Source: Chachezhania antarctica
GTDB taxonomy: Bacteria; Pseudomonadota; Alphaproteobacteria; Rhodobacterales; Rhodobacteraceae
NCBI RefSeq assembly: GCF_003646465.1
Contig: NZ_QZEX01000005.1
Coordinates: forward strand, 187,123 to 251,122
DNA: 64,000 nucleotides
Direction: 5' to 3'
The position numbers were made by a program, and so were the translations under genes. The notes beneath the pieces are model-generated. The model saw only the letters and a program-made list of their open reading frames with translations. It had not been told where the DNA came from and ran no database searches. This document shows, in pieces, positions 19,084 through 27,529 of the stretch (the stretch's first letter is position 1; each line of letters starts with the position of its first letter).

Positions 19084-20625
19084 ATGAAAGTTCTCAAGAT
19101 CCTCGCAGTGACAGTGGCCGTATTGGCGGTGTTCGTCATGGGCATGACGCTGCTGTTCCCGTTGCCGGACCAAAATTTCGCGCAGTCCAGCGAGCGCCTG
19201 GCGCCGGACCGGGACGGACCGTTGGCACAGGCGATCCTGCCGGCAACGGAACGCCATCCGGGCGAAAGCGGCATCCGACCGCTGGCCGATGGCAGGGCCG
19301 CCTTCGCGGCGCGGGCGATCCTGGCGCGGGAGGCCGTGTCATCGATCGATGCCCAGTACTACATCTGGCAGGACGACACGACGGGGCTGATGCTGCTCGA
19401 CGCGTTGCGGGACGCGGCGGATCGTGGCGTGCGGGTGCGGCTTCTGGTGGATGACAACGGGATCCCCGGGCTCGATCCGCTCCTGGCCGAACTCGACGCG
19501 ATGCCCACGGCCGAGGTGCGCATCTTCAACCCGTTCACGCTGAGAAACCCCAAGCTCCTGTCCTATGCCTTTTCCTTCGGCCGGCTGAACCACCGGATGC
19601 ACAACAAGTCGATGACCGTCGATGGCGTCGCCACCATCGTCGGGGGCCGGAACATCGGCGACATCTACTTCGCCTATGGAGAGGGCACGCATTATTTCGA
19701 CGTGGACGCGATCGGCGTCGGGCCGATCGTGGACGACGTGGCCGGGAGTTTCGACACCTACTGGAACAGCGATGCCGTCTGGGCGGCCGGCACGCTGCTT
19801 GACCCGGCCGGTGCCCCGGCCATCGCCGACCTCGCCGCCCGGGCGCGCGCATCCGCCACCGGCGCCGGCTACCAGGCTGCGATCCGGGACAGCCTTCTTG
19901 CCCGACAGATCGACGCGCGGGACTTGAACTTCGAATGGGGCAAAGCCGAACTCTACGTCGATGACCCGCTGAAGGGGTTCGGCGATGTGCCGGACGACCG
20001 GCTCGTCGTCGAGAAACTGATCGCGCTGGCCGGAGCGACCCGGAGCTCGCTCGATCTCGTCTCGGCCTATTTCATCCCCGGGTCCCGCGGGGCGGAGGTG
20101 CTGGAAAACCTTGCGCGGGACGGTGTACGCGTGCGCGTCCTGACCAATTCCCTCGACGCCACCGACGTGATGCCGGTGCACGCGGGCTACATGAAGTACC
20201 GGCCGGGCCTCGTGGCCAGCGGTGTTGAGCTGCTGGAACTCAGGGCCATGCGGGAGGAGCGCATCGACCGCAGCCTGCCCGAGATCCTCGCCGGCTCGGC
20301 GTCCGGGCTCCATGCCAAGGTCTTCGGGTTCGACGGGACCCGCGTGTTCATCGGTTCCTACAACCTGGATCCCCGGTCGGCCCGGCTCAACACGGAAATG
20401 GGGGTTCTCGTCGACAGCCCCGCCATGGCTGCCTCTCTGTCCGCGCAGCTGGACATGCCGACATTCGCCTACCGTGTCGAGGCGGGCGAAGACGGGACGC
20501 TGATCTGGATCGAGACATCCGCCGACGGCACGACACGGACCTATGATGCCGATCCCAACACCACGGCGATCCAGAGGGTACTGGCCCGTATCGTGGGCTG
20601 GTTGCCCGTCGAATGGATGCTGTAG
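19084..20625 (+). CDS. Phospholipase D family protein (cardiolipin synthase-like)
   Basis: Membrane-anchored PLD-superfamily enzyme of 513 residues. An N-terminal hydrophobic segment (about 3-22) is a signal anchor. Two HKD motifs are present: HNKSMTVDG followed by the GGRNIGD segment, and HAKVFGFDG followed by GSYNLDPRS. The pair is the signature of phosphatidyl transfer or hydrolysis, and the GSYNLDPRS form is typical of cardiolipin synthase C-like proteins. Start set at MKVLKI; a longer reading from 18997 adds 29 residues without family support. Flanked by unrelated genes, so the physiological role is open. Confidence 0.88.
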   Translation: MKVLKILAVTVAVLAVFVMGMTLLFPLPDQNFAQSSERLAPDRDGPLAQAILPATERHPGESGIRPLADGRAAFAARAILAREAVSSIDAQYYIWQDDTTGLMLLDALRDAADRGVRVRLLVDDNGIPGLDPLLAELDAMPTAEVRIFNPFTLRNPKLLSYAFSFGRLNHRMHNKSMTVDGVATIVGGRNIGDIYFAYGEGTHYFDVDAIGVGPIVDDVAGSFDTYWNSDAVWAAGTLLDPAGAPAIADLAARARASATGAGYQAAIRDSLLARQIDARDLNFEWGKAELYVDDPLKGFGDVPDDRLVVEKLIALAGATRSSLDLVSAYFIPGSRGAEVLENLARDGVRVRVLTNSLDATDVMPVHAGYMKYRPGLVASGVELLELRAMREERIDRSLPEILAGSASGLHAKVFGFDGTRVFIGSYNLDPRSARLNTEMGVLVDSPAMAASLSAQLDMPTFAYRVEAGEDGTLIWIETSADGTTRTYDADPNTTAIQRVLARIVGWLPVEWML

Positions 20626-20733
20626 CCAGACGCTTGCGATCCTCCCGGCCCCTGCCTGATCGACCTCGCCCGGAAGGGTCTGCATGCCGGCAGCAGCTCA
20701 CCCATGACGCAGTTGGCCCAAAATCCCCAAAAG

Positions 20734-22062
20734 TCACCGTGGCACAACGATTTCCGCCTTCAGCCCACCTAGCCGTTCGCTGTCGCCCAGTTGCAGTCGG
20801 CCGCCGTGAACGCGGGCAATGTCGGCGGCGATGGCAAGGCCAAGGCCCACGCCGCCGCCGCTGTTCTGGTTGCGCGATGGATCGAGGCGGGAAAACGGCA
20901 TCAGCGCACGGCTGCGCTGTTCGGGGGGGATGCCGGGGCCGTCGTCTTCCACGCGGAAGGTGACGTTGCGGTCGCTCTCCTCGATCGACAGCTCGGCTCG
21001 CGCGCCATAGCGCACCGCGTTGCCCATCAGGTTTTCCACCGCGCGCCGGATCGCCGCCGGGCGCAGCATCGTCTCGCGTTCGGACGTACTGGCCTGCCCG
21101 TCCCGCAATGTCACCGGCAGCCCGGCGCGGCAGGCATCCCCCGCGATACGGGCCAGAAGCGCGTGGGCGTCGACCTTCTCGGCCTCTGTCCCCGCCGCCC
21201 CCCGCGAGAAGGCGAGGAATTCGTCGATCAGCCGCTCCATTTCCTCCACGTCCGACACCAGCGGGCCGGCGTCGTCCTCGTCGAGCATCGCCAGCCCCAG
21301 CTTCAGACGGGTCAGCGGCGTGCGCAGATCGTGGCTGACGCCCGACAGGATCAGCGTGCGCTGTTCGATGTGCCGTTCGATCCGGGCGCGCATGGCCAGG
21401 AAGGCGGCGCCCGCGGCCCGCACCTCGGTCGCGCCGCTGGGATGGTAAATCACCGACTGCCCGCGCCCGAAGGCCTCGGCCGCCTGGGACAGTTGCTTGA
21501 TTGGCCGCATCTGGTTGCGCAGGTAGGCATAGGCGATGGCCGCCATCAGCGCGCCGAAGAACAGCGTCGTGACGATCAGCTGGTGGGGGGCGACCACAGC
21601 GACCAGGCGCCGGTTGAAGCGCAGCTCCAGCGGGCCGTTGGTGGTGGCGAGAACGGCGATGACGGTGCGCGGTTCAAGGAAGGACAGGTGGCGCAGCCCC
21701 GGCACGTCGCGTTGCAACGCGTTCGAGATGATGTGCGCCGAGAAATCCCACCATGTCATCGCGTCGTCATCCGGCACCGTATCGGTGTCGAGGAAGGCGG
21801 CCTCCATGCCAAGCGCGGCCATCACCGGCTCCAGCTGTTCAAGGGCCGCGTGCTGCCCCGGCGCGAAGCTTGCGATGTACTCGATCTCGCGCAGGGCCTG
21901 GCCGGTATTGTCGCTCATCTGCCGGGTGACGTCCTCCAGGTGGTTCTGGATGAAGTGGATCGAGATGATGATCTGCAACGTGATGATCGGCACGAAGAGG
22001 ATCATCGCGGCCCGGCCCATCAGGCTCCGCGGCAGATAGTGTTTGAGCCTTTTCCTCGTCAT
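20734..22062 (-). CDS. EnvZ-like sensor histidine kinase
   Basis: Two-component sensor kinase of 442 residues. TM1 is at about 17-38, a periplasmic sensor region of about 115 residues follows, and TM2 is at about 155-178. Then come a HAMP linker, the dimerisation/phosphoacceptor helix (SHDLRTPLTRLK) and an ATPase domain with the N-box (ENLMGNAVRYG), G1 (DDGPGIP) and GVGLGLAI. The arrangement is that of EnvZ/OmpR-type kinases. No response regulator gene lies next to it here. It diverges from the MBL hydrolase gene across about 50 bases. Confidence 0.9.
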   Translation of the reverse strand: MTRKRLKHYLPRSLMGRAAMILFVPIITLQIIISIHFIQNHLEDVTRQMSDNTGQALREIEYIASFAPGQHAALEQLEPVMAALGMEAAFLDTDTVPDDDAMTWWDFSAHIISNALQRDVPGLRHLSFLEPRTVIAVLATTNGPLELRFNRRLVAVVAPHQLIVTTLFFGALMAAIAYAYLRNQMRPIKQLSQAAEAFGRGQSVIYHPSGATEVRAAGAAFLAMRARIERHIEQRTLILSGVSHDLRTPLTRLKLGLAMLDEDDAGPLVSDVEEMERLIDEFLAFSRGAAGTEAEKVDAHALLARIAGDACRAGLPVTLRDGQASTSERETMLRPAAIRRAVENLMGNAVRYGARAELSIEESDRNVTFRVEDDGPGIPPEQRSRALMPFSRLDPSRNQNSGGGVGLGLAIAADIARVHGGRLQLGDSERLGGLKAEIVVPR

Positions 22063-22114
22063 GCGCTAAGCCTGCCCCTGAAATCGCCCCCGGACCCTGC
22101 CGATGGAGAAAGAC

Positions 22115-23041
22115 ATGAGCCAGCCGCCCGACGACTTCAACCCGGTTCCGGGCGAGTCCGAGGTTCTGGAGACCGGTATCCGGCGGATTCTGGCCCCGAA
22201 CCCGTCACCTTTCACTTATCGCGGCACGAACACTTATCTTCTGGGCAGCCGCAGCGTGGCCGTGATCGACCCGGGCCCCAATGATCCCGCCCACCTGAAG
22301 GCGATCCTGAACGCCATCGGACCGGGGGCAAAGATCAGCCACATCATCGTCACGCACTCCCATTCCGACCACTCCCCCCTTGCCCGTCCGCTGGCCGCCC
22401 ATTGCGGCGCGCCGATCCTGGCCTTCGGAGGCCCCCATGCGGGCCGGAGCGAAGTGATGGAGGCGCTGGCCACCTCCGGCCTTGCCGGTGGCGGGGAAGG
22501 CGTGGACGAGGGGTTCGAGCCGGACGCGACCTTGACCGAAGGCGACGTGATCCAGTCGGCGGAATGGGAGGTGGAGGTCATCCACACTCCCGGCCATCTT
22601 GGCAACCACATCGCGCTGGCCTGGGGGGATGCGTGTTTCACCGCCGATCACGTCATGGGCTGGTCGACCTCGATCGTCTCGCCCCCCGATGGCGACCTGA
22701 CCGCCTTCATGGCGTCCTGCGCAAAGCTGCAGGCCCGCGACTGGCGGATCTTCTACCCCGGCCACGGCGCCCCCATCGAGGACCCCGCCGCGCGCCTGTC
22801 GTGGCTGGTCGATCACCGCCTTGGCCGCGAAGCATCGATCCGCGCGGCGCTGTCCGGCGGCCCCGCCACCGTGGCCGAGCTGACCCGCCGCGTCTACACC
22901 GACGTGGCCCCCGCCCTGTTGCCCGCAGCCGAGCGCAACGTCTTCGCCCATCTCATTGACCTGACAACAAGAAACCTGGCCCGCCCGGACGGCGACCTGT
23001 CATCGACGGCCCGCTTCGAAGCGGTTGCGGGCAGCCCCTGA
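22115..23041 (+). CDS. MBL-fold metallo-hydrolase (LACTB2-like)
   Basis: Metallo-beta-lactamase fold hydrolase of 308 residues binding two metal ions. The motif is THSHSDHS, with further ligands in HTPGHLGNH, FTADHVMGW and PGHGAPI. A C-terminal winged-helix-like tail (about 230-305) matches LACTB2-type proteins, some of which act on RNA or thioesters; the substrate here is unknown. I prefer the ATG at 22115 because GGAGA lies 5-9 bases upstream, although an ATG at 22103 is also in frame. Confidence 0.88.
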   Translation: MSQPPDDFNPVPGESEVLETGIRRILAPNPSPFTYRGTNTYLLGSRSVAVIDPGPNDPAHLKAILNAIGPGAKISHIIVTHSHSDHSPLARPLAAHCGAPILAFGGPHAGRSEVMEALATSGLAGGGEGVDEGFEPDATLTEGDVIQSAEWEVEVIHTPGHLGNHIALAWGDACFTADHVMGWSTSIVSPPDGDLTAFMASCAKLQARDWRIFYPGHGAPIEDPAARLSWLVDHRLGREASIRAALSGGPATVAELTRRVYTDVAPALLPAAERNVFAHLIDLTTRNLARPDGDLSSTARFEAVAGSP

Positions 23042-23133
23042 ACGGATGCCGTGGGAGCCGGCAAAATTCTTCAAAGAATCTTCCCCTACCCACTGGACGC
23101 CCCCCGGACCCGTTGCTATAGGACGCGCCACGT

Positions 23134-23208
23134 TCCGGCGTAGCTCAGCGGTAGAGCAGTTGACTGTTAATCAATTGGTCGTAGGTTCGATCCCTACCGC
23201 CGGAGCCA
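23134..23208 (+). tRNA. tRNA-Asn (GTT)
   Basis: A 75-base cloverleaf with encoded CCA. Acceptor TCCGGCG pairs with CGCCGGA. The anticodon GTT is at 23166-23168 in loop CTGTTAA, and the T-arm is GTAGGTTCGATCCCTAC. An intrinsic terminator follows directly. A low-GC gene lies just downstream. Confidence 0.97.
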
Positions 23209-23212
23209 AGAT

Positions 23213-23255
23213 AAGCCCTTTAAGGCCAACGCCTTAGAGGGCTTTTTTCTTTTTG
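23213..23255 (+). terminator. Intrinsic terminator of tRNA-Asn
   Basis: A 14-bp stem, AAGCCCTTTAAGGC with GCCTTAGAGGGCTT (one G-T pair) and loop CAAC, is followed by a TTTTTTCTTTTT tract. Strong rho-independent terminator starting 5 bases after the tRNA. Confidence 0.93.
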
Positions 23256-23407
23256 GATTATTGAATGCCTCTTGCGATGTTTTTGGTGTGGCCCGACATC
23301 TTAGCCTCTGCGGACCTTTCTGGTTGGATCCGCGCCGACGGCAAATTCTTGGAAACGCTTGTTGATGGATTACGCCGAAATGCGTTTAATCAATGTGGCT
23401 GTTGAGT

Positions 23408-24166
23408 TTACTCCGCTTGCACGGATTGAAGTGTTCCGGTCACATCTTTTACGCCTGACAGTTCCCAGATCTGATCACGAAGCAAAAACCTGTAACTGTT
23501 GCTGTGTTCGACATAGCTGGAGTGGGCACGAACGACATCAGCAGGTACCAATGCAGCCCGTATCACCCTGAAATCGTCATCGAACAATACAGCAGCTAGA
23601 ATATCGAAACCATCGAGGTCCCGAATGGCCGACAGTTGCCGAGATTGGTTGCGACGATGGATACGTCGCCCTTTGATCTGGACTCGACAACCTTCACCGT
23701 CGATAGCATCGAAAGCTCTGGCAGAGTTGCCTTGCTGGTCCCAGCCAAACGCCAAGCAGAACAAATACTCGGCCAGGTCTCCGGTAGGATTGTTTGCGGA
23801 CCGCACAACGCCTCTTGCGCGCAATTCCTCTAAAACGGCGCTGTGCAGGAGGAGCAACCGAGATACCGTTTCAGATTTCAGATGTTCCGATTCCGCTTTA
23901 TTATGATCATCTTTTCGCGCTGCGTCATCGAGAGTCTGTTCGATGGCTGCGGCCGGCGGGGCACTCGACAACCAGCCTTTTTTCAATCCATCGTTTAACA
24001 GTGCTCGAGCGTATTCATACGGATCACGCTTGCTCGAATTGTTGCGTCGCTCAACCTCACCAGACATTTCTGCCTTCGCATACGCGTTGATCACAGCTTC
24101 GGCGCCCTGATTTCGGTGCTCTTGCCAAAAACGCCGCATCGCATCGCGTTGGGATGGCATTGCCAT
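23408..24166 (-). CDS. Predicted restriction-endonuclease-like protein in a low-GC pocket (DUF6998-like)
   Basis: Protein of 252 residues with no named function. The N-terminal about 95 residues are charged and helical. The C-terminal part has an NPTGDLAEYL helix, then DAIDGEGCRVQIKGRR, which fits a PD-(D/E)xK-type core with an Asp followed by Gln-x-Lys. After it come FDILAAVLFDDDFRVIRA and a final beta/helix region. From memory this matches the family listed as DUF6998, often suspected to be nucleases of mobile or defence origin; that is inference. GC is clearly lower than in the neighbours. It stands alone between tRNA-Asn and the sugar operon. Confidence 0.7.
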   Translation of the reverse strand: MAMPSQRDAMRRFWQEHRNQGAEAVINAYAKAEMSGEVERRNNSSKRDPYEYARALLNDGLKKGWLSSAPPAAAIEQTLDDAARKDDHNKAESEHLKSETVSRLLLLHSAVLEELRARGVVRSANNPTGDLAEYLFCLAFGWDQQGNSARAFDAIDGEGCRVQIKGRRIHRRNQSRQLSAIRDLDGFDILAAVLFDDDFRVIRAALVPADVVRAHSSYVEHSNSYRFLLRDQIWELSGVKDVTGTLQSVQAE

Positions 24167-24230
24167 ATGCTCCTAGCAGATCAAGGTTATGGCTCGTTAG
24201 CGTCTCATGCGTCGAAGAAAAATTCCGTGT

Positions 24231-24297
24231 CGTTTGGCTGACGGCCAAACGAACATGTTCCTCGATATTCGCTGTGACCATACCTCAAAGCTTGAGG
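24231..24297. other. Two short palindromes upstream of the low-GC gene
   Basis: CGTTTGGC-TGACG-GCCAAACG (24231-24251, perfect 8-bp arms) and CCTCAA-AGC-TTGAGG (24283-24297). Both lie in the 221-base low-GC gap upstream of the nuclease-like gene and downstream of the FAH-family gene. They could be an operator or terminator stems. No T-run follows. Confidence 0.45.
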
Positions 24298-24387
24298 AGA
24301 CACAAAACTCTCCCTTACAGTTCATGCAAGGAAGAGTATTCAGCGTTGTCAAAAAGCCAGCGGTATCTCCCTCGCCCCCCTCCAACC

Positions 24388-25230
24388 TCAATCCGCAATC
24401 ACATCCTGACGCTGCTGTCCCAGCCCCTCGATGCCCAGCTCGACCACGTCGCCCGCCTTCAGGTAGCGCGGGGGCTTCAGGCCGAGGCCCACGCCCGGAG
24501 GGGTGCCGGTCGAGATCACGTCGCCCGGGTGCAGGGTCATGAACTGGCTGAGGTAGTGCACAAGGAAGGCCACGCCGTAGACCATCGTGGTGGTCGAGCC
24601 GTCCTGCATCTTCTCGCCGTTGACCGTCAGCCACATGCCAAGGTTCTGGGGATCGGGGATCTCGTCGCAGGTCACCAGCCACGGGCCCAGCTGGCCGAAG
24701 TTGTCGCAGCTCTTGCCCTTGGTCCACTGGCCGGACCGTTCGATCTGGAAGGCGCGTTCGGACACGTCGTTGGTGACGGCATAGCCCGCGACATGGTCCA
24801 TCGCTTCCGCTTCCGAGACGTACTTGGCCTTCTTGCCGATGATCACCGCAAGCTCGACCTCCCAGTCGGTCTTGTCGGATCCGCGGGGGATGATGATCGG
24901 GTCGTCGGGCCCGCAGATGGCCGATGTCGCCTTCATGAAGATGACCGGTTCGGGCGGGACCTCCATGCCGCTTTCGGCGGCGTGGTCGGCGAAGTTCAGG
25001 CCGATGCAGACGAACTTGCCCGTGCCGGACACGACCGGCCCGAGGCGGGGCGATCCATCGACCACGGGCAGCGCATCGGCGTCGGCACTGGCCAGCTCGG
25101 CCAGCTTTTCGGGGGCGAGGTTGGCGCCCGACAGGTCGTCGATCAGGCCCGACAGGTCGCGGATCGTGCCGTCTGCGTGCAGAAGGCCGGGCTTCTCGGC
25201 CCCGGGTTCGCCATAGCGAAGGAGTTTCAT
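24388..25230 (-). CDS. FAH-family hydrolase, probable 2,4-diketo-3-deoxy-L-fuconate hydrolase
   Basis: Fumarylacetoacetate-hydrolase-fold enzyme of 280 residues. Metal-binding acidic residues sit in the DWEVELAVIIG segment, with the GYAVTNDVSER and STGTPPGVG motifs after it. In non-phosphorylative L-fucose or L-rhamnose routes this family cleaves the 2,4-diketo acid to pyruvate and lactate. The neighbouring 2-keto-3-deoxy-acid dehydrogenase supports that role here. It is the last gene of the long leftward sugar operon. A ureidoglycolate lyase label, common for this family, is less likely in this context. Confidence 0.85.
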   Translation of the reverse strand: MKLLRYGEPGAEKPGLLHADGTIRDLSGLIDDLSGANLAPEKLAELASADADALPVVDGSPRLGPVVSGTGKFVCIGLNFADHAAESGMEVPPEPVIFMKATSAICGPDDPIIIPRGSDKTDWEVELAVIIGKKAKYVSEAEAMDHVAGYAVTNDVSERAFQIERSGQWTKGKSCDNFGQLGPWLVTCDEIPDPQNLGMWLTVNGEKMQDGSTTTMVYGVAFLVHYLSQFMTLHPGDVISTGTPPGVGLGLKPPRYLKAGDVVELGIEGLGQQRQDVIAD

Positions 25231-25250
25231 GGGTGGTTTCTCCTGAAGGG

Positions 25251-25976
25251 TCAGATGGTCCAGCCGCCGTCGATGCAGTAGGCCTGACCGGTGGTATAGG
25301 TCGCCGCGGCAAGGTAGACGGCAAGATCCGCGATCTCGTCCGCGTCGGCGATGCGGCCCAGCGGTTGGCGGGCCACGAAATCGGCGCGCGCGGCGTCGTA
25401 ATCGCCCGTGGCCGCAAGACGTTCGTCGAGCGAGGGCGATTGCACCGTGCCGGGGCAGATCGCGTTGCAGCGGATGCCCTGGCCCACGTAATCGGCGGCG
25501 ATGGATTTCGTCATGCCGATCACGGCGGCCTTCGTCGTCGAATAGACAAAGCGGTTCGGCACCCCTTTGACCGACGACGCGACCGACGACATGTTGATGA
25601 TGGCGCCCGATTTCCGGTCCAGCATGCCGGGCAGAACCGCCCGCACCATGCGGACCATCGCCTTGACGTTCAGGTCATAGCCGAAGTCGAGTTCGTCATC
25701 GGAGCAGTCCAGCACCGATCCGCCATGCACGACGCCCGCGCAGTTGAACAGCACGTCGATCTGGCCCGCGGCCTTGCAGACTTGGGCCACCGATGCGGCG
25801 TCCAGAACGTCCAGCCGGGCGGTCTCGCAGCCTTGCAGCGTGTCCAGCCCATCCATGTTGATGTCGGTCGCCAGAACGGTGGCGCCGGCGCGCAGGAAGG
25901 CCTCGGCGCTGGCGCGGCCGATGCCTTGCGCCGCGGCCGTGACCAGAACCTTCTGGCCGGTGAGATCGAGAGACAT
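25251..25976 (-). CDS. SDR dehydrogenase, BDH2/DHRS6-like, probable 2-keto-3-deoxy-L-fuconate 4-dehydrogenase
   Basis: Short-chain dehydrogenase of 241 residues. The cofactor loop is the unusual TAAAQGIG (TGxxxGIG in most SDRs), a hallmark shared with animal BDH2/DHRS6. The NMSSVASS and YSTTKAA active-site segments with catalytic Tyr and Lys, and CPGTVQSPSLDERL, also match that group. In bacterial L-fucose pathways this subfamily oxidises 2-keto-3-deoxy-L-fuconate at C4, feeding the FAH-family hydrolase encoded 20 bases downstream. Complete. Confidence 0.85.
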   Translation of the reverse strand: MSLDLTGQKVLVTAAAQGIGRASAEAFLRAGATVLATDINMDGLDTLQGCETARLDVLDAASVAQVCKAAGQIDVLFNCAGVVHGGSVLDCSDDELDFGYDLNVKAMVRMVRAVLPGMLDRKSGAIINMSSVASSVKGVPNRFVYSTTKAAVIGMTKSIAADYVGQGIRCNAICPGTVQSPSLDERLAATGDYDAARADFVARQPLGRIADADEIADLAVYLAAATYTTGQAYCIDGGWTI

Positions 25977-26000
25977 CGGTTTACTCCTTCCGCGGCGGCA

Positions 26001-27518
26001 TCACATCACCGCGCCAATCTGCCAGGGCACGAATTCCACCGCGCCGAACCCCTGTGCTTCGCTTTTCGTCTGGGTGCCGGAGGCGACCTTCAGCATCAGT
26101 TCGAAGATCTCCCGCCCCTTCTCCTCGAGGCTCACGCCGTCAAGGATGTCGCCGCAGTTGACGTCCATGTCGGGCTCCATCCGCCGCCACAGCTCGGGGT
26201 TCGACGCCAGCTTGATCGACGGCACCGGCTGGTAGCCGGAAACGCTGCCACGCCCGGTGGTGAACGCGATCAGGTTCGCGCCCGACGCCGTCTGCCCCGT
26301 CACCGAACAGGGATCGTAGCCGGGGCTGTCCATGAAGACGAAGCCGGGACGGTCGATCGGTTCGCCGTACTTGTAGACCCCGGCCATGGGCGCGCTGCCG
26401 CCCTTGGCCACAGCGCCGAGGGATTTCTCGAGGATCGTCGTCAGGCCGCCCCGCTTGTTGCCGGGGGACGGGTTGTTGTCCATCTCGCCGAAATTGCGGG
26501 CGGTGTAATCTTCCCACCAGTCAATCAGGTCGACGAGCTTGCGCCCCGTGGGTTCATCGACGGCACGGCGGGTCAGCAGGTGTTCGGCGCCGTAGATCTC
26601 GGACGTTTCCGACAGGATCGAGGTGCCGCCATGGGCCACCAGCAGGTCGGAGGCCACGCCAAGCGCGGGGTTCGCGGTGATGCCGGAATAGCCGTCCGAC
26701 CCGCCGCATTGCATGCCCAGCACAAGGTGCGCGGCCGGGGCCGGCGCGCGTTCGGCCTTGTTCGCCTCGATGGCCAGTTCGCGCAGGATAGACAGGCCCT
26801 TGTCGATGGTGGCCCGTGTGCCGCCCTGCTGCTGGATGGTCATATAGCGGAACCGGGCGCTGTCCTTCAGGGCCTTGCGGTCGATCAGGTCCGGGATCTG
26901 CATCACTTCGCAGCCGAGGCCGATCATCAGGATGGCGCCGAAATTCGCGCTGTGCCCATAGCCCGCGAGCGTGCGGAACAGGGTGTCATAGCCTTCGCCC
27001 TTGCCCGACATCCCGCAGCCCGAGCCGTGGACGATGGGCACGATCCCGTCGATGTTGGGATAGGCGTCCAGAAGGCCGTCGCGCCGGGCGGCTTCCGCGA
27101 TGAACTGCGCGACGGAGCCTGCGCAGTTCACGGATGTCAGGATGCCGAGGTAGTTGCGGGTTCCCACGCGGCCTGACGGGCGGTGGAAGCCCATGAACTC
27201 GGCTGTGCCCTCCGGCTCAGGCAACGCCTTCGCGGCAGACCCGAAACTATGGTCCTGCTTGTGGTCGCCCATTCCAAGGTTCTGCACGTGGACATGGGCG
27301 CCGGTGGCGATATCCGTCGTCGCCGCCCCGATGATCTGACCGTATTTCAGGATGTTCTCGCCCGCCGCGATGTCGCGCAGGGCGATCTTGTGACCGGCCG
27401 GGATCGCGTCCGGCGCCGTGACGTCGCCGGGCAGCACCGTGCCCGCGGGCACGTTGCGCAGGGCGACAAGGACGTTGTCCGCATCGTGAAGACGCAGCGC
27501 GTAGGGTTGGTCGGTCAT
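26001..27518 (-). CDS. UxaA-family sugar-acid dehydratase (L-fuconate or altronate dehydratase)
   Basis: Dehydratase of 505 residues with the two-part altronate-dehydratase layout. An N-terminal SAF-like domain (about 1-95, VLPGDVTAPDAIPAGHKIAL) is followed by the large catalytic domain (GFHRPSGRVGTRNYLG, HGSGCGMS, GMQCGGSDGYSG). E. coli UxaA acts on D-altronate. In Campylobacter jejuni a UxaA-type pair sits in the L-fucose locus with a lactonase and mutarotase, as here. In this operon the most economical role is L-fuconate dehydration. The start may instead be the GTG at 27533, which overlaps the upstream stop (GTGA). Confidence 0.82.
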   Translation of the reverse strand: MTDQPYALRLHDADNVLVALRNVPAGTVLPGDVTAPDAIPAGHKIALRDIAAGENILKYGQIIGAATTDIATGAHVHVQNLGMGDHKQDHSFGSAAKALPEPEGTAEFMGFHRPSGRVGTRNYLGILTSVNCAGSVAQFIAEAARRDGLLDAYPNIDGIVPIVHGSGCGMSGKGEGYDTLFRTLAGYGHSANFGAILMIGLGCEVMQIPDLIDRKALKDSARFRYMTIQQQGGTRATIDKGLSILRELAIEANKAERAPAPAAHLVLGMQCGGSDGYSGITANPALGVASDLLVAHGGTSILSETSEIYGAEHLLTRRAVDEPTGRKLVDLIDWWEDYTARNFGEMDNNPSPGNKRGGLTTILEKSLGAVAKGGSAPMAGVYKYGEPIDRPGFVFMDSPGYDPCSVTGQTASGANLIAFTTGRGSVSGYQPVPSIKLASNPELWRRMEPDMDVNCGDILDGVSLEEKGREIFELMLKVASGTQTKSEAQGFGAVEFVPWQIGAVM

Positions 27519-27529
27519 GGCGGTTGCTT

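Noticed and set aside
23134-24390. Attachment-site repeat for an island at tRNA-Asn
   Set aside because: I looked for a second copy of the tRNA 3' end (CTACCGCCGGAGCCA) up to the FAH-family gene and found none, and there is no integrase, so insertion is only suggested by composition.
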